Assembly (NCBI RefSeq): GCF_900105675.1
Contig: NZ_LT629786.1
Coordinates: 1,488,001 to 1,552,000, forward strand
Length of the DNA: 64,000 bases
Origin: Pseudomonas synxantha
GTDB lineage: Bacteria; Pseudomonadota; Gammaproteobacteria; Pseudomonadales; Pseudomonadaceae
Reading direction: 5' to 3'
This document shows, in pieces, positions 55,220-64,000 of this stretch. Within the stretch, counting starts at the first letter, position 1, and every line of letters starts with the position of its first letter. The position numbers were made by a program, and so were the translations under genes. Below the pieces are notes generated by a model. That model was not told the DNA's origin. It searched no databases and saw only the letters and a list, made by a program, of their open reading frames with translations.

Positions 55220-56044
55220 ATGGGCACTCTTACGGTCAACCAGAACAAACTGCAAAAACGCCTGCGTCGCCTGGCCGGTGAAGCGGTCGCCGATTTCAAC
55301 ATGATCGAGGATGGCGACAAGGTCATGGTCTGCCTCTCCGGCGGCAAAGACAGCTACACCATGCTCGACGTGTTGCTGCACCTGCAAAAGGTTGCGCCGA
55401 TCCAGTTCGAGATCGTCGCCGTCAACATGGACCAGAAACAGCCTGGCTTTCCCGAGCACGTGCTGCCGGCCTACCTGAAAGAACTGGGCATCGAGTACCA
55501 CATTGTCGAGAAAGACACCTACTCGGTGGTCAAGGAGCTGATCCCGGAAGGCAAGACCACCTGCTCGCTGTGCTCGCGCCTGCGCCGTGGCACGCTCTAC
55601 ACCTTTGCCGACGAGATCGGCGCGACCAAGATGGCCCTGGGTCATCACCGCGATGACATCGTCGAGACCTTCTTCCTGAATATGTTCTTCAATGGCTCCC
55701 TCAAGGCCATGCCGCCCAAGCTACGCGCCGATGACGGGCGCAATGTGGTAATCCGCCCGCTGGCGTATTGCAACGAGAAGGACATCCAGGCGTACTCCGA
55801 CTTCAAGCAATTCCCGATCATCCCCTGCAACCTGTGCGGCTCCCAGGAAAACCTGCAGCGCCAGGTGGTCAAGGACATGCTGCTGGACTGGGAGCGCAAG
55901 ACCCCCGGGCGTACCGAGAGCATCTTCCGCAGCCTGCAGAACGTCATCCCGTCGCAGTTGGCCGATCGCAACCTGTTCGACTTCACCAGCCTGAAAATCG
56001 ATGAGACGGCCGCATCGCGTTTCGTCAATGTAGTGAACCTCTGA
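55220..56044 (+). CDS. ttcA: tRNA 2-thiocytidine(32) synthetase TtcA
   Basis: The 274-aa Fe-S PP-loop enzyme thiolates C32 of certain tRNAs. The PP-loop SGGKDSYT is near residues 40-47. The cluster ligands are CSLC (about 116-119) and the later CNLCG. ATG 55220 is the annotated-type start ([17 protein letters not shown]). The open frame upstream is long but overlaps sprT and the YIP1 gene and is non-coding. It ends at tandem hairpins. Confidence 0.95.
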   Translation: MGTLTVNQNKLQKRLRRLAGEAVADFNMIEDGDKVMVCLSGGKDSYTMLDVLLHLQKVAPIQFEIVAVNMDQKQPGFPEHVLPAYLKELGIEYHIVEKDTYSVVKELIPEGKTTCSLCSRLRRGTLYTFADEIGATKMALGHHRDDIVETFFLNMFFNGSLKAMPPKLRADDGRNVVIRPLAYCNEKDIQAYSDFKQFPIIPCNLCGSQENLQRQVVKDMLLDWERKTPGRTESIFRSLQNVIPSQLADRNLFDFTSLKIDETAASRFVNVVNL

Positions 56045-56089
56045 GCCTTATCAAGGCTCTAGTACACGGCGCTTGCGGGCGCCGTTTTC
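56043..56089 (+). terminator. Tandem hairpin terminator after ttcA
   Basis: First hairpin GAGCCTT-ATC-AAGGCTC (56043-56059); second ACGGCGC (56066-56072), loop TTGCGG, GCGCCGT (56079-56085) followed by TTTTC. The second is the intrinsic terminator. Confidence 0.75.
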
Positions 56090-56111
56090 AATTCAACTGC
56101 CAGGAGAGGGC

Positions 56112-56783
56112 ATGCGCGATTACAAGTGGCTGCACGAATATTGTCTGAACCGCTTCGGTTCGGCGGCCGAGCTGGAGGCCCACCTGCCTGTGCCCAAGAC
56201 CCCGGCGCAATTGCGCAAGATCCCCGATGACCGTTACCTGTCGACCTTGGCGCTACGGGTGTTTCGTGCGGGCTTGAAGCACAGTGTGGTCGATGCCAAA
56301 TGGCCGGCATTCGAGCAAGTGTTTTTCGGTTTCGATCCGGAAAAAGTCGTGCTGATGGGTGCCGAGCACCTGGAGCGCCTGATGCAGGACACGCGCATCA
56401 TCCGCCACCTGGGCAAGCTCAAAAGTGTGCCGCGCAACGCGCAGATGATCCTCGATATCGAGCAGGAAAAGGGCAGCTTCGGTGCGTTCGTCGCCGATTG
56501 GCCGGTAACCGATATCGTCGGGTTATGGAAATACCTGAGCAAACACGGCCACCAGTTGGGCGGGCTGTCGGCGCCGCGGTTTCTGCGGATGGTGGGCAAG
56601 GATACGTTTGTGCCGAGCTATGACGTGGTGGCGGCGTTGAACGCACAGAAGATCGTCGACAAGGCACCCACCAGCCTGCGGGATTTGGCAACGGTGCAGG
56701 GCGCCTTCAACCAGTGGCATGGCGAGAGTGGGCGGCCGATGTGCCAGCTGTCGATGATGCTGGCGTATACCGTCAACCATTGA
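56112..56783 (+). CDS. Divergent Tag-family protein (DNA-3-methyladenine glycosylase I-like)
   Basis: The 223-aa protein has the helical Tag fold pattern: FGFDPEKVVLMGAEHLERLM followed by RIIRHLGKLKSVPRNAQMIL (about residues 74-117) aligns well with E. coli Tag. Compared with my memory of E. coli Tag, the base-recognition Glu38 and Trp46 in LEGQQAGLSW align with Arg and His here (LRVFRAGLKH), and the N- and C-terminal Cys/His residues of the zinc site are absent. So activity as a 3-methyladenine glycosylase is doubtful. GGAGAGGG precedes ATG 56112. Confidence 0.75.
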   Translation: MRDYKWLHEYCLNRFGSAAELEAHLPVPKTPAQLRKIPDDRYLSTLALRVFRAGLKHSVVDAKWPAFEQVFFGFDPEKVVLMGAEHLERLMQDTRIIRHLGKLKSVPRNAQMILDIEQEKGSFGAFVADWPVTDIVGLWKYLSKHGHQLGGLSAPRFLRMVGKDTFVPSYDVVAALNAQKIVDKAPTSLRDLATVQGAFNQWHGESGRPMCQLSMMLAYTVNH

Positions 56784-56799
56784 TCATCGTAGGAGCGTG

Positions 56800-58152
<1,353 letters not shown>

Positions 58153-58267
58153 GTGCGGGTCGCATCTTACGTAAGGTGGCGGGTATTCTACCTGCGCTGG
58201 CGCCTGTCCTTAAACCGTAAGAGGCGATAGGCCGCAGCCCATGTTCATTTTTGCGAAGGAATACCCC

Positions 58268-58729
58268 ATGACAAGGCGACTGATCGGTGCATTGGCGATC
58301 ATCACAACCCTGCTGCTCAGCGGCTGCGGTAACGATTACGGCGTTGACCAATACGGCCAGAAAGTGGCGGCCGAACGGCTGGACAAGCAGTGGCTGGTGG
58401 TCAATTACTGGGCCGAATGGTGTGGACCGTGCCGCACGGAAATCCCTGAGCTCAATGCCTTGGCTGAGCAACTGAAAGGGCAGGGTGTGGGCGTGTTCGG
58501 GGTTAATTTCGATAATGTGCAGGGTGAGGAACTGAAGGCCGCCAGCGACAAACTGGGGATCAAGTTCACGGTCCTGGCCCAGAACCCGGATGGGATCTTC
58601 GAGATTCCGCGCAGCGAGGCTTTGCCGGTGACCTATATCATCGATGACAAGGGCAAGGTGCGGGAGCAATTGATGGGGGAACAGACCGCAGAAGGGGTGC
58701 TGGGCAAGCTCAAGGCCCTGCGCGGTTAA
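58268..58729 (+). CDS. Thioredoxin-fold lipoprotein (TlpA/ResA-like)
   Basis: The 153-aa precursor has a lipobox LLLSGC (Cys20), followed by a TlpA-like thioredoxin domain with WAEWCGPCRTE (about residues 58-68) and the cis-Pro loop ALPVTYII. So it is a membrane-anchored periplasmic reductant. ATG 58268 has AAGGA 8 nt upstream. It stands alone before a REP doublet; no cytochrome c or cysteine-maturation partner is adjacent. Confidence 0.9.
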   Translation: MTRRLIGALAIITTLLLSGCGNDYGVDQYGQKVAAERLDKQWLVVNYWAEWCGPCRTEIPELNALAEQLKGQGVGVFGVNFDNVQGEELKAASDKLGIKFTVLAQNPDGIFEIPRSEALPVTYIIDDKGKVREQLMGEQTAEGVLGKLKALRG

Positions 58730-58748
58730 AGCAACACCTCAGAGAAAA

Positions 58749-58838
58749 TGTGGGAGGGGGCTTGCTCCCGATAGCGGTGTAACAGTCAATTGATGTATTG
58801 ACTGACACACTGATATCGGGAGCAAGCCCCCTCCCACA
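58749..58838. repeat. REP doublet (REPIN), outward arrangement
   Basis: TGTGGGAGG ends outside, 90 bp. The loop contains the typical GCGGTGT...ACAC and CAGTCAAT...ATTGACTG inverted repeat. Between the TlpA-like gene and the META-domain gene. Confidence 0.92.
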
Positions 58839-58870
58839 TTGAGATCCCATCAATCCGAAGATTGAGGATA

Positions 58871-59275
58871 TCAGCCTTCTTCAAGCCACAAGCGGATCGG
58901 CTTACCCTCGGCCGGCCAGAACCGCGTCTGTTCGATCGGCGAGATGTCCCAGCGCTGCACGCCTTGCAGAGCCTGGAAGAAGCGCTGCTCCTGCTCCATC
59001 AGGGCCTCGGCGCAGAGTTTGCGGGTGCTGCCGATCTGGCCGAAGCTGAGCTTGTCGCCCTCGACGGTGTACGGCGCGAACCAGTGGTTGCAGCCGCCAT
59101 TGCCATAGGCACGGCCATCGGCACCGAGGGTGACGGTCAGGTGCGCATAGTCCATCAGCGGTCGTTCACCGATCCATTCCACCACATAGCTGTGGTCGCG
59201 CTCCAGCTTCGCGCCATCCGCGGCGCAGCCGGCCAGGCCAACGCCGATCGCGGCGAGCAACAACGCGCCTTTCAT
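58871..59275 (-). CDS. META-domain (HslJ-like) lipoprotein
   Basis: The 134-aa precursor has a signal peptide with lipobox VGLAGC (Cys17). The mature part is a META domain: LTVTLGADGRAYGNGGCNHW (about residues 47-66) and STRKLCAEALMEQEQRFFQAL (about 83-103). HslJ-like proteins are linked to envelope stress or antibiotic resistance but the mechanism is unknown. The start overlaps the upstream Zn-ribbon gene by 4 nt. Confidence 0.85.
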   Translation of the reverse strand: MKGALLLAAIGVGLAGCAADGAKLERDHSYVVEWIGERPLMDYAHLTVTLGADGRAYGNGGCNHWFAPYTVEGDKLSFGQIGSTRKLCAEALMEQEQRFFQALQGVQRWDISPIEQTRFWPAEGKPIRLWLEEG

Positions 59276-59712
59276 TGCGCAGCCTGCTGGCATTTCGGAC
59301 AGCGGTGCTTGTCGCCTTCGCTGGCCCAGCCGAGTTCTTTGATGCGTGCGTTGGCAGCCGGCTGCAGTGGTTCCTTGGTCAGCTTGGTTTCCACCGCAAA
59401 TTCAAACTCCAGCACGGTGTCGCAGCTGTCGCAATTGACCTTCCAGGTATGAATCTCCAGCTCACCGAACTTCGGCCCCTGGGCCATGGCGACCCATTGG
59501 CCGGCCGGGCGGATGGAGTAGCGCGCATCCCCTTCGACGGTCAGGCGCATCGACAGGGTTTTACTGCCGCGCAAGGTGACGATCAGCACGTCGCCATGCT
59601 TGATCGAACCACCGTTGCCGGTGACTTGGTAACGGCCCGGCACCAGGGCGCGGCATTCGATCAGGGTGTGTTGCGGGCTCAGCAAGCTGAAGCGGAAATC
59701 GTGTTCGGCCAT
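59272..59712 (-). CDS. Zinc-ribbon-like hypothetical protein
   Basis: The 146-aa cytosolic protein has a beta-rich N-terminal domain (MAEHDFRFSLLSPQHTLIEC...) and two CxxC knuckles, CDSC (about residues 96-99) and CPKC (about 139-142), which could bind one zinc. No signal peptide is present. ATG 59712 has GGAGGATCC upstream (TTTGGAGGATCC). It is translationally coupled to the META-domain lipoprotein by a 4-nt overlap. I recognise no family name. Confidence 0.7.
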   Translation of the reverse strand: MAEHDFRFSLLSPQHTLIECRALVPGRYQVTGNGGSIKHGDVLIVTLRGSKTLSMRLTVEGDARYSIRPAGQWVAMAQGPKFGELEIHTWKVNCDSCDTVLEFEFAVETKLTKEPLQPAANARIKELGWASEGDKHRCPKCQQAAQ

Positions 59713-59783
59713 GGATCCTCCAAATAGGCGCGGCATCCTATCACGGGTGCCGGCCTATCATGAGCCTGGTATGTGACCGCTGA

Positions 59784-60773
59784 TCATCCCTCGACCCGGT
59801 TCTGCGCCCGTCCCTCGGCCCAGGCCGCGATGTTGGCCAGTGTCGTGCCGGCAATCGCCGCCAGGGCCTCGCGGGTGAGGAATGCCTGGTGCGCGGTAAT
59901 GATCACATTGGGGAAGGTCAGCAGGCGGGCGAGCACGTCGTCTTGCAGGGGCAGGTCCGAGCGATCCTCGAAAAACAGCTGGGCTTCTTCCTCGTATACA
60001 TCCAGCCCCAGATAGCCCAACTGGCCCTCCTTGAGCGCTTCGATCAGCGCCGGGGTATCGACCAGACCACCGCGCCCAGTATTGATCAGCATCGCGCCGG
60101 GCTGCATCTGCGCCAGGGAGCCGGCGTTGATCAGGTGCTGGCTGTCGACGGTCAACGGGCAGTGCAGGCTGATGATCTGCGCCTCGGCCAGCAATTCGGG
60201 CAGGCTCACGTAACGGGCGCCGAGGGCCTGGACCTGAGGATTCGGGAAGGGATCGCAGGCCAGCAGCTGGCAGCCGAAGCCGGCCATGATCTTGGCGAAC
60301 GTGGCGCCGATTTGCCCGGTGCCGACCACGCCGACGGTCTTGCCGACCAGATCGAAACCGGTGAGCCCGTGCAGGCTGAAATCGCCATCGCGGGTGCGGT
60401 TGTAGGCCCGGTGCAGCCGCCGATTGAGCGCCAGGATCAGCGCCACGGCGTGCTCGGCCACGGCGTGGGGCGAATACGCGGGCACGCGCACGATGGTCAG
60501 GCCCAGGCGCTTTGCAGCCCGCAAGTCGACGTGGTTGTAACCGGCCGAACGCAGGGCGACCAGGCGCGTGCCGCCTTTGGCCAGCTGCTCCAATACCGGT
60601 GCGCTGAGGTCGTCGTTGATAAAGGCGCAGACCACCTCGTGATGTTCGGCCAGGGCCACGGTGTCGAGGTTGAGGCGGGCGGGTTGGAATTGCAGCTCGA
60701 TGCCCTGGGGGCGCGGCTCTCCGAGAAAGCTGTCACGGTCGTAGGCTTGGCTGCTGAACAGAATGACGCGCAT
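59784..60773 (-). CDS. ldhA: D-lactate dehydrogenase (fermentative, NAD-dependent)
   Basis: The 329-aa D-2-hydroxyacid dehydrogenase. NAD-binding GTGQIGATFAKIM (about residues 152-164), catalytic Arg in LRSAGYNHVDL-type and INTGRGGLVDTPALIEAL segments, and the His in ITAHQAFLT are visible. Length equals P. aeruginosa LdhA. ATG 60773 has GGGAG 9 nt upstream. It lies downstream of gacS, separated by a REP doublet. Confidence 0.94.
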   Translation of the reverse strand: MRVILFSSQAYDRDSFLGEPRPQGIELQFQPARLNLDTVALAEHHEVVCAFINDDLSAPVLEQLAKGGTRLVALRSAGYNHVDLRAAKRLGLTIVRVPAYSPHAVAEHAVALILALNRRLHRAYNRTRDGDFSLHGLTGFDLVGKTVGVVGTGQIGATFAKIMAGFGCQLLACDPFPNPQVQALGARYVSLPELLAEAQIISLHCPLTVDSQHLINAGSLAQMQPGAMLINTGRGGLVDTPALIEALKEGQLGYLGLDVYEEEAQLFFEDRSDLPLQDDVLARLLTFPNVIITAHQAFLTREALAAIAGTTLANIAAWAEGRAQNRVEG

Positions 60774-60817
60774 CAAAAAGGCTCCCTGCAATTTACACGT
60801 TGGAAATGCTGACTAAA

Positions 60818-60905
60818 TGTGGGAGGGGGCTTGCTCCCGATGGCAGTGTTTCAGTCGAATATCTGTAACTGATACACCGCTATCGGGGGCAAGCCCCCTC
60901 CCACA
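60818..60905. repeat. REP doublet (REPIN), outward arrangement
   Basis: TGTGGGAGG ends outside, 88 bp. Lies between the gacS stop (60935) and the ldhA start (60773). Confidence 0.92.
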
Positions 60906-60934
60906 TTGTTGATTCGGTGCCCATGAATACAGGA

Positions 60935-63694
60935 TCAGGCACTGACCCTGGCTTCACTGGCCAGCCGCGCAATTGCCATGTCCAGTTCATCCAGCGCGGC
61001 CATGGCCTTGGCATCATCCTGCTTGAGCAGGGTTTCGGCGCGTTGGCAGGCTGCGCGCAGTTGCGGCACGCCGCAGTAGCGCGTGGCGCCATGCAGACGG
61101 TGGACGCGTTCGATCAGGGCATGGTTGTCATTGGCTTCGCGGGCGAGGGTGATTGCCAGGCGATCAGCTTCCAGGGAAGCCAGCAGCATGGCGAGCATGT
61201 CAGCGGCGAGGTCTGCCTTGTTGGCGGCCAGGCGCAGGCCTTCCTCGTGGTCGAGCACCAGCAGTTGCACGCCCTGGGCCAGGCCGTCGTTGACGCGCTC
61301 CGGGCCTTGATTGCGCAGGGCCAGGCCGGTCCATTTCAACACCACCTGGGCCAATTGCCGCTCACTGATGGGCTTGGTCAGGTAGTCGTCCATGCCGCTT
61401 TGCAGCAGGGCGCGTTTTTCGTTGGCCATGGCGTGGGCCGTGAGGGCGACCACCGGCAGCGGCGTGCCGTGGCGTTCGCTTTCCCACTGGCGAATGGCCT
61501 CGGTGCTCTGGCGCCCGTCCATGCCGGGCATTTGTACATCCATCAACACCAGGTCGAAGGTTTCCTGCTTCACCGCATCAATGGCCGCATAACCGCTTTC
61601 CACCGCCTGCACCTTGGCGCCCATGTCTTCCAGCAGGGTTTGCACCAGTAGCAGGTTGGCCGGGTTGTCGTCCACGCACAGCACCCGTGGCGCACGGCTG
61701 GACAGCGGCTCTCCCGGTTCGCTGCGCGAGGGGCGCGGGCTGATCAGGTCGGCCAGGGAGCGGCGCAGCTTGCGTGTACAAGCGGGCTTGGCCTGCAACT
61801 GGCTGTTGGGGTTGGGCACCGATTGGTTGAACAGCATCTGCTCGGTAGTCGGGCACAGTACCAGGACCTTGCAGCCCAGGTGTTCGAGGTCCCATAAGTG
61901 TTGGTTGAGACGCTCGGGTGGAATGTCATTGGCGGTGACGCCGAGCACCGCAAGGCTGATCGCCAGTTCGGTCTGGTGCGCACTGGTGATGCCATTGGTC
62001 AGGCTTTCCAGGGTGTTGAACGGTGTGACTTCCAGGCCGCAGTCTTCCAGTTGATGTTGCAGGGCCTGGCGCGCCAGTTCGTGGTTTTCCAGCACAGCCA
62101 CGCGGCGACCCAGCAGCGGCGGGCCGGGCAGATCTTCAACGTCGTCACGGGTCTTTGGCAGGTTCAAGCTGATCCAGAACTCGGAGCCTTCACCTGGTGT
62201 GCTGTCGACGCCGATTTCGCCGCCCATCTGCTCGATCAAACGCTTGGAAATTACCAACCCCAGGCCAGTGCCGCCGGGCTGGCGCGACAGCGAGTTGTCG
62301 GCCTGGCTGAACGCCTGGAACAGTGCGCGGACATCCTGGTTGGACAGGCCAATGCCGGTGTCTTGCACGCTGATGCGCAACTGCACGCTGTCTTCCTGCT
62401 CATCCTCGATCATCGCCCGGGCAACGATGGTGCCTTCGCGGGTGAACTTGATCGCGTTGCTGATCAGGTTGGTCAGGATCTGCTTGAGGCGCAGCGGGTC
62501 GCCCACCAGCGCCAGCGGCGTGTCGCGGTACACCAGGCTGACCAGTTCGAGCTGCTTGGCATGGGCGGCGGGGGCGAGGATGGTCAGGGTGTCTTGCAGC
62601 AGGTCCCGCAGGTTGAACGGCACGCTGTCGAGTACCAGCTTGCCGGCCTCGATCTTCGAGAAGTCAAGGATCTCGTTGATGATACCCAGCAGGTTGTCGG
62701 CGGATTTTTCGATGGTGCCCAGGTAATCCAGCTGGCGCGGTGACAGCTCGCTTTTTTGCAGCAGGTGGGTAAAGCCGAGGATGCCGTTGAGTGGCGTGCG
62801 GATCTCATGGCTCATATTGGCCAGGAACTCCGACTTGATGCGGCTGGCTTCCAGAGCCTCCTTGCGAGCCAGGTCCAGCTCGATGTTCTGGATCTCGATG
62901 GTCTCCAGGTTCTGGCGCACGTCTTCGGTGGCCTGGTCGATGCTGTGTTGCAATTCTTCCTGGGCATTCTGCAGGGTTTCGGCCATGCGGTTGATGCCCG
63001 ACGCGAGCTGGTCCAACTCCTGGCTGCCTAACAGCGGCAAACGGGTTTCCAGGTTGCCGTCCTTGAGCTGGGCCACGGCTTGCTTGATCTGACCAATCGG
63101 CGAATTGATGGTGCGGCTGATTCGCAGGGCGAGGGCAGCGGTACACATCAGACCGATGGCGATCAGCAACAGGCTGGCGAACAGGCTGCGGTAGCCGCGC
63201 AGCAGCATGCCGTTGTGGGACAGCTCCACTTCGACCCACCCCAGCAGGCGGTCAGACTCATCGGGGATGAGTTCGCCGGCCAGATTGCGATGCCGGCCGA
63301 ATACCGGCAGCAGATAACGGGTGGCATCGTTGCCGGTGCGCTGCAGTAGATGCGAACTGTTACCGGTAGGCGGCGGGTTGAGCATGGTCGGGCCGGCGTG
63401 CGCCAAGGGCGAACGGTCTGGAGCGAGGAACGACACCGCGCGCACGTCTGACTGCTCCAAGGATTGAGTGGCGATGCGCTCCAGCAGTTCAGTGTTCTTA
63501 TGGCCCAGGGCAGGCGCCACCAGCGGCGCCAATTGTTCGGCGATCATTTCGCCGCGTTGCAGCAACTGGCTCTGCAATTCCGACAGTTGCATCCAGGTGA
63601 AATACCCTCCCAACACCAACACCAAGGCCATCAGGCTGGTCGGTAATAAGGTCAGCAACAGTACGCGGCCTTTTATCCCCATTCTTCTAAGCAC
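60935..63694 (-). CDS. gacS: Hybrid sensor histidine kinase GacS (global activator)
   Basis: The 919-aa tripartite kinase controls, with GacA, the Rsm small RNAs and secondary metabolism in Pseudomonas. Two membrane helices (about 11-33 and 168-190) flank a periplasmic sensor; HAMP follows. His296 in NMSHEIRTPLNG is the primary site; the ATPase has NAIKF, DTGIGL and GGTGLGL. The REC domain has Asp719 in VLMDVQMPGMDG, and the HPt domain has His865 in VHRLHGA. The start is GTG 63694 with AGGAG upstream. All phosphorelay residues are intact. Confidence 0.96.
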   Translation of the reverse strand: MLRRMGIKGRVLLLTLLPTSLMALVLVLGGYFTWMQLSELQSQLLQRGEMIAEQLAPLVAPALGHKNTELLERIATQSLEQSDVRAVSFLAPDRSPLAHAGPTMLNPPPTGNSSHLLQRTGNDATRYLLPVFGRHRNLAGELIPDESDRLLGWVEVELSHNGMLLRGYRSLFASLLLIAIGLMCTAALALRISRTINSPIGQIKQAVAQLKDGNLETRLPLLGSQELDQLASGINRMAETLQNAQEELQHSIDQATEDVRQNLETIEIQNIELDLARKEALEASRIKSEFLANMSHEIRTPLNGILGFTHLLQKSELSPRQLDYLGTIEKSADNLLGIINEILDFSKIEAGKLVLDSVPFNLRDLLQDTLTILAPAAHAKQLELVSLVYRDTPLALVGDPLRLKQILTNLISNAIKFTREGTIVARAMIEDEQEDSVQLRISVQDTGIGLSNQDVRALFQAFSQADNSLSRQPGGTGLGLVISKRLIEQMGGEIGVDSTPGEGSEFWISLNLPKTRDDVEDLPGPPLLGRRVAVLENHELARQALQHQLEDCGLEVTPFNTLESLTNGITSAHQTELAISLAVLGVTANDIPPERLNQHLWDLEHLGCKVLVLCPTTEQMLFNQSVPNPNSQLQAKPACTRKLRRSLADLISPRPSRSEPGEPLSSRAPRVLCVDDNPANLLLVQTLLEDMGAKVQAVESGYAAIDAVKQETFDLVLMDVQMPGMDGRQSTEAIRQWESERHGTPLPVVALTAHAMANEKRALLQSGMDDYLTKPISERQLAQVVLKWTGLALRNQGPERVNDGLAQGVQLLVLDHEEGLRLAANKADLAADMLAMLLASLEADRLAITLAREANDNHALIERVHRLHGATRYCGVPQLRAACQRAETLLKQDDAKAMAALDELDMAIARLASEARVSA

Positions 63695-63899
63695 GCCACT
63701 CTCCTGCTACCACGTTGTTATCAATTATCCACGCTGGCATCCGGCCCGCGCCACCTGCGCAGTGTAGCCATTTGCACGGTCTGGAATCTTGCAAATTAAT
63801 GACATGCGGCAATCTTCGGGCCATTCGGCGCCGCGTGGCGATTGCCTGTAACCATTTAATCTTGAATAATCAGTGATTGAGAATGACTTGCAGACGCTA
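63695..63899. promoter_or_regulatory. Divergent region between gacS and a response regulator
   Basis: A 205-bp gap between divergent genes. No convincing promoter or operator was read. It is AT-richer around 63850-63880. Confidence 0.4.
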
Positions 63900-64000
63900 A
63901 TGACTCCCGCAACAGTTGGCCTACCCACTATCCTGACCATCGAAGATGACCCTGTGTTGGGGGCCTACGTGCATGAGCAGCTCGGCCACAGTGGTTTTCA
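63900..64000 (+). CDS. Response regulator, N-terminal fragment (3' end outside window)
   Basis: Only 33 codons are visible: MTPATVGLPTILTIEDDPVL... The LTIEDDP segment is the acidic pocket of a REC domain, so this is the N-terminus of a response regulator. The output domain is beyond the window. ATG 63900 has no strong RBS. It is divergent from gacS but is not GacA by sequence. Confidence 0.6.
   Translation, partial: MTPATVGLPTILTIEDDPVLGAYVHEQLGHSGF

Overview
The window is a continuous piece of a GC-rich gammaproteobacterial chromosome that reads as a Pseudomonas of the fluorescens group. Protein sequences, gene order (nuoA-N, aceA, purB-hflD-mnmA, idh/icd, cspD/clpS-clpA, infA-bpt-aat, ftsK-lolA-rarA-crcB-serS-cysG, tusDCBE, ldhA-gacS) and intergenic REP doublets of the GGGAGGGGGCTTGCTCCC type all fit. 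This assignment comes from recalled family sequences and synteny, not from a search. No phage, IS element, integron, CRISPR array, rRNA or tRNA was seen; nearly all of it is core genome with a few accessory inserts.

Layout. 1-7.3 kb is a mixed accessory stretch: an NADP-GAPDH-like aldehyde dehydrogenase cut by the left edge, a DyP-type peroxidase, an MFS transporter, small uncharacterised proteins, arylamine N-acetyltransferase, an outer-membrane barrel protein and a HigBA-type toxin-antitoxin pair. 7.5-22.5 kb is the complete 13-gene respiratory complex I operon (nuoA-B-CD-E-F-G-H-I-J-K-L-M-N, minus strand, C and D fused). 23.1-31.3 kb holds isocitrate lyase, an orphan secretin N-domain protein, a GNAT acetyltransferase, the ribosomal oxygenase RoxA, purB, hflD, mnmA and a Nudix hydrolase. 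31.5-35.5 kb carries two unrelated NADP isocitrate dehydrogenases, divergently transcribed. 35.5-40.7 kb groups cspD, clpS, clpA, infA, bpt and aat: an N-degron (N-end rule) module with both aminoacyl-protein transferases and the adaptor and unfoldase. 41.2-48.7 kb is a plus-strand run ftsK-lolA-rarA-crcB-serS-cysG. 48.8-54.9 kb contains a glutathionyl-hydroquinone reductase, a tusD-tusC-tusB-tusE-ybiB operon, a class III CoA-transferase, SprT and a YIP1 membrane protein. 55.2-64 kb has ttcA, an unusual Tag-family protein, an arsC-wrbA-DUF2069 operon, a thioredoxin-like lipoprotein, a Zn-ribbon/META-domain pair, ldhA, the global regulator gacS and the beginning of a response regulator.

How the genes work together. 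Complex I, isocitrate lyase and the two isocitrate dehydrogenases form a central-carbon and respiration block in which flux at isocitrate is split between the TCA cycle and the glyoxylate shunt. The ClpS/ClpA/Aat/Bpt genes form a protein-turnover block. TusBCDE, MnmA and TtcA are all tRNA thiolation factors (s2U34 and s2C32).

The least understood items are: the orphan secretin-like protein (24.9-25.7 kb); the Tag-family protein that appears to have lost the known base-recognition and zinc residues (56.1 kb); the aldehyde dehydrogenase with a non-canonical ELGGK motif (left edge); the Zn-ribbon/META lipoprotein pair (58.9-59.7 kb); the tandem small acidic proteins (4.05-4.45 kb); and eight REP doublets in two opposite topologies. 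I did not find a clearly new multi-gene system.
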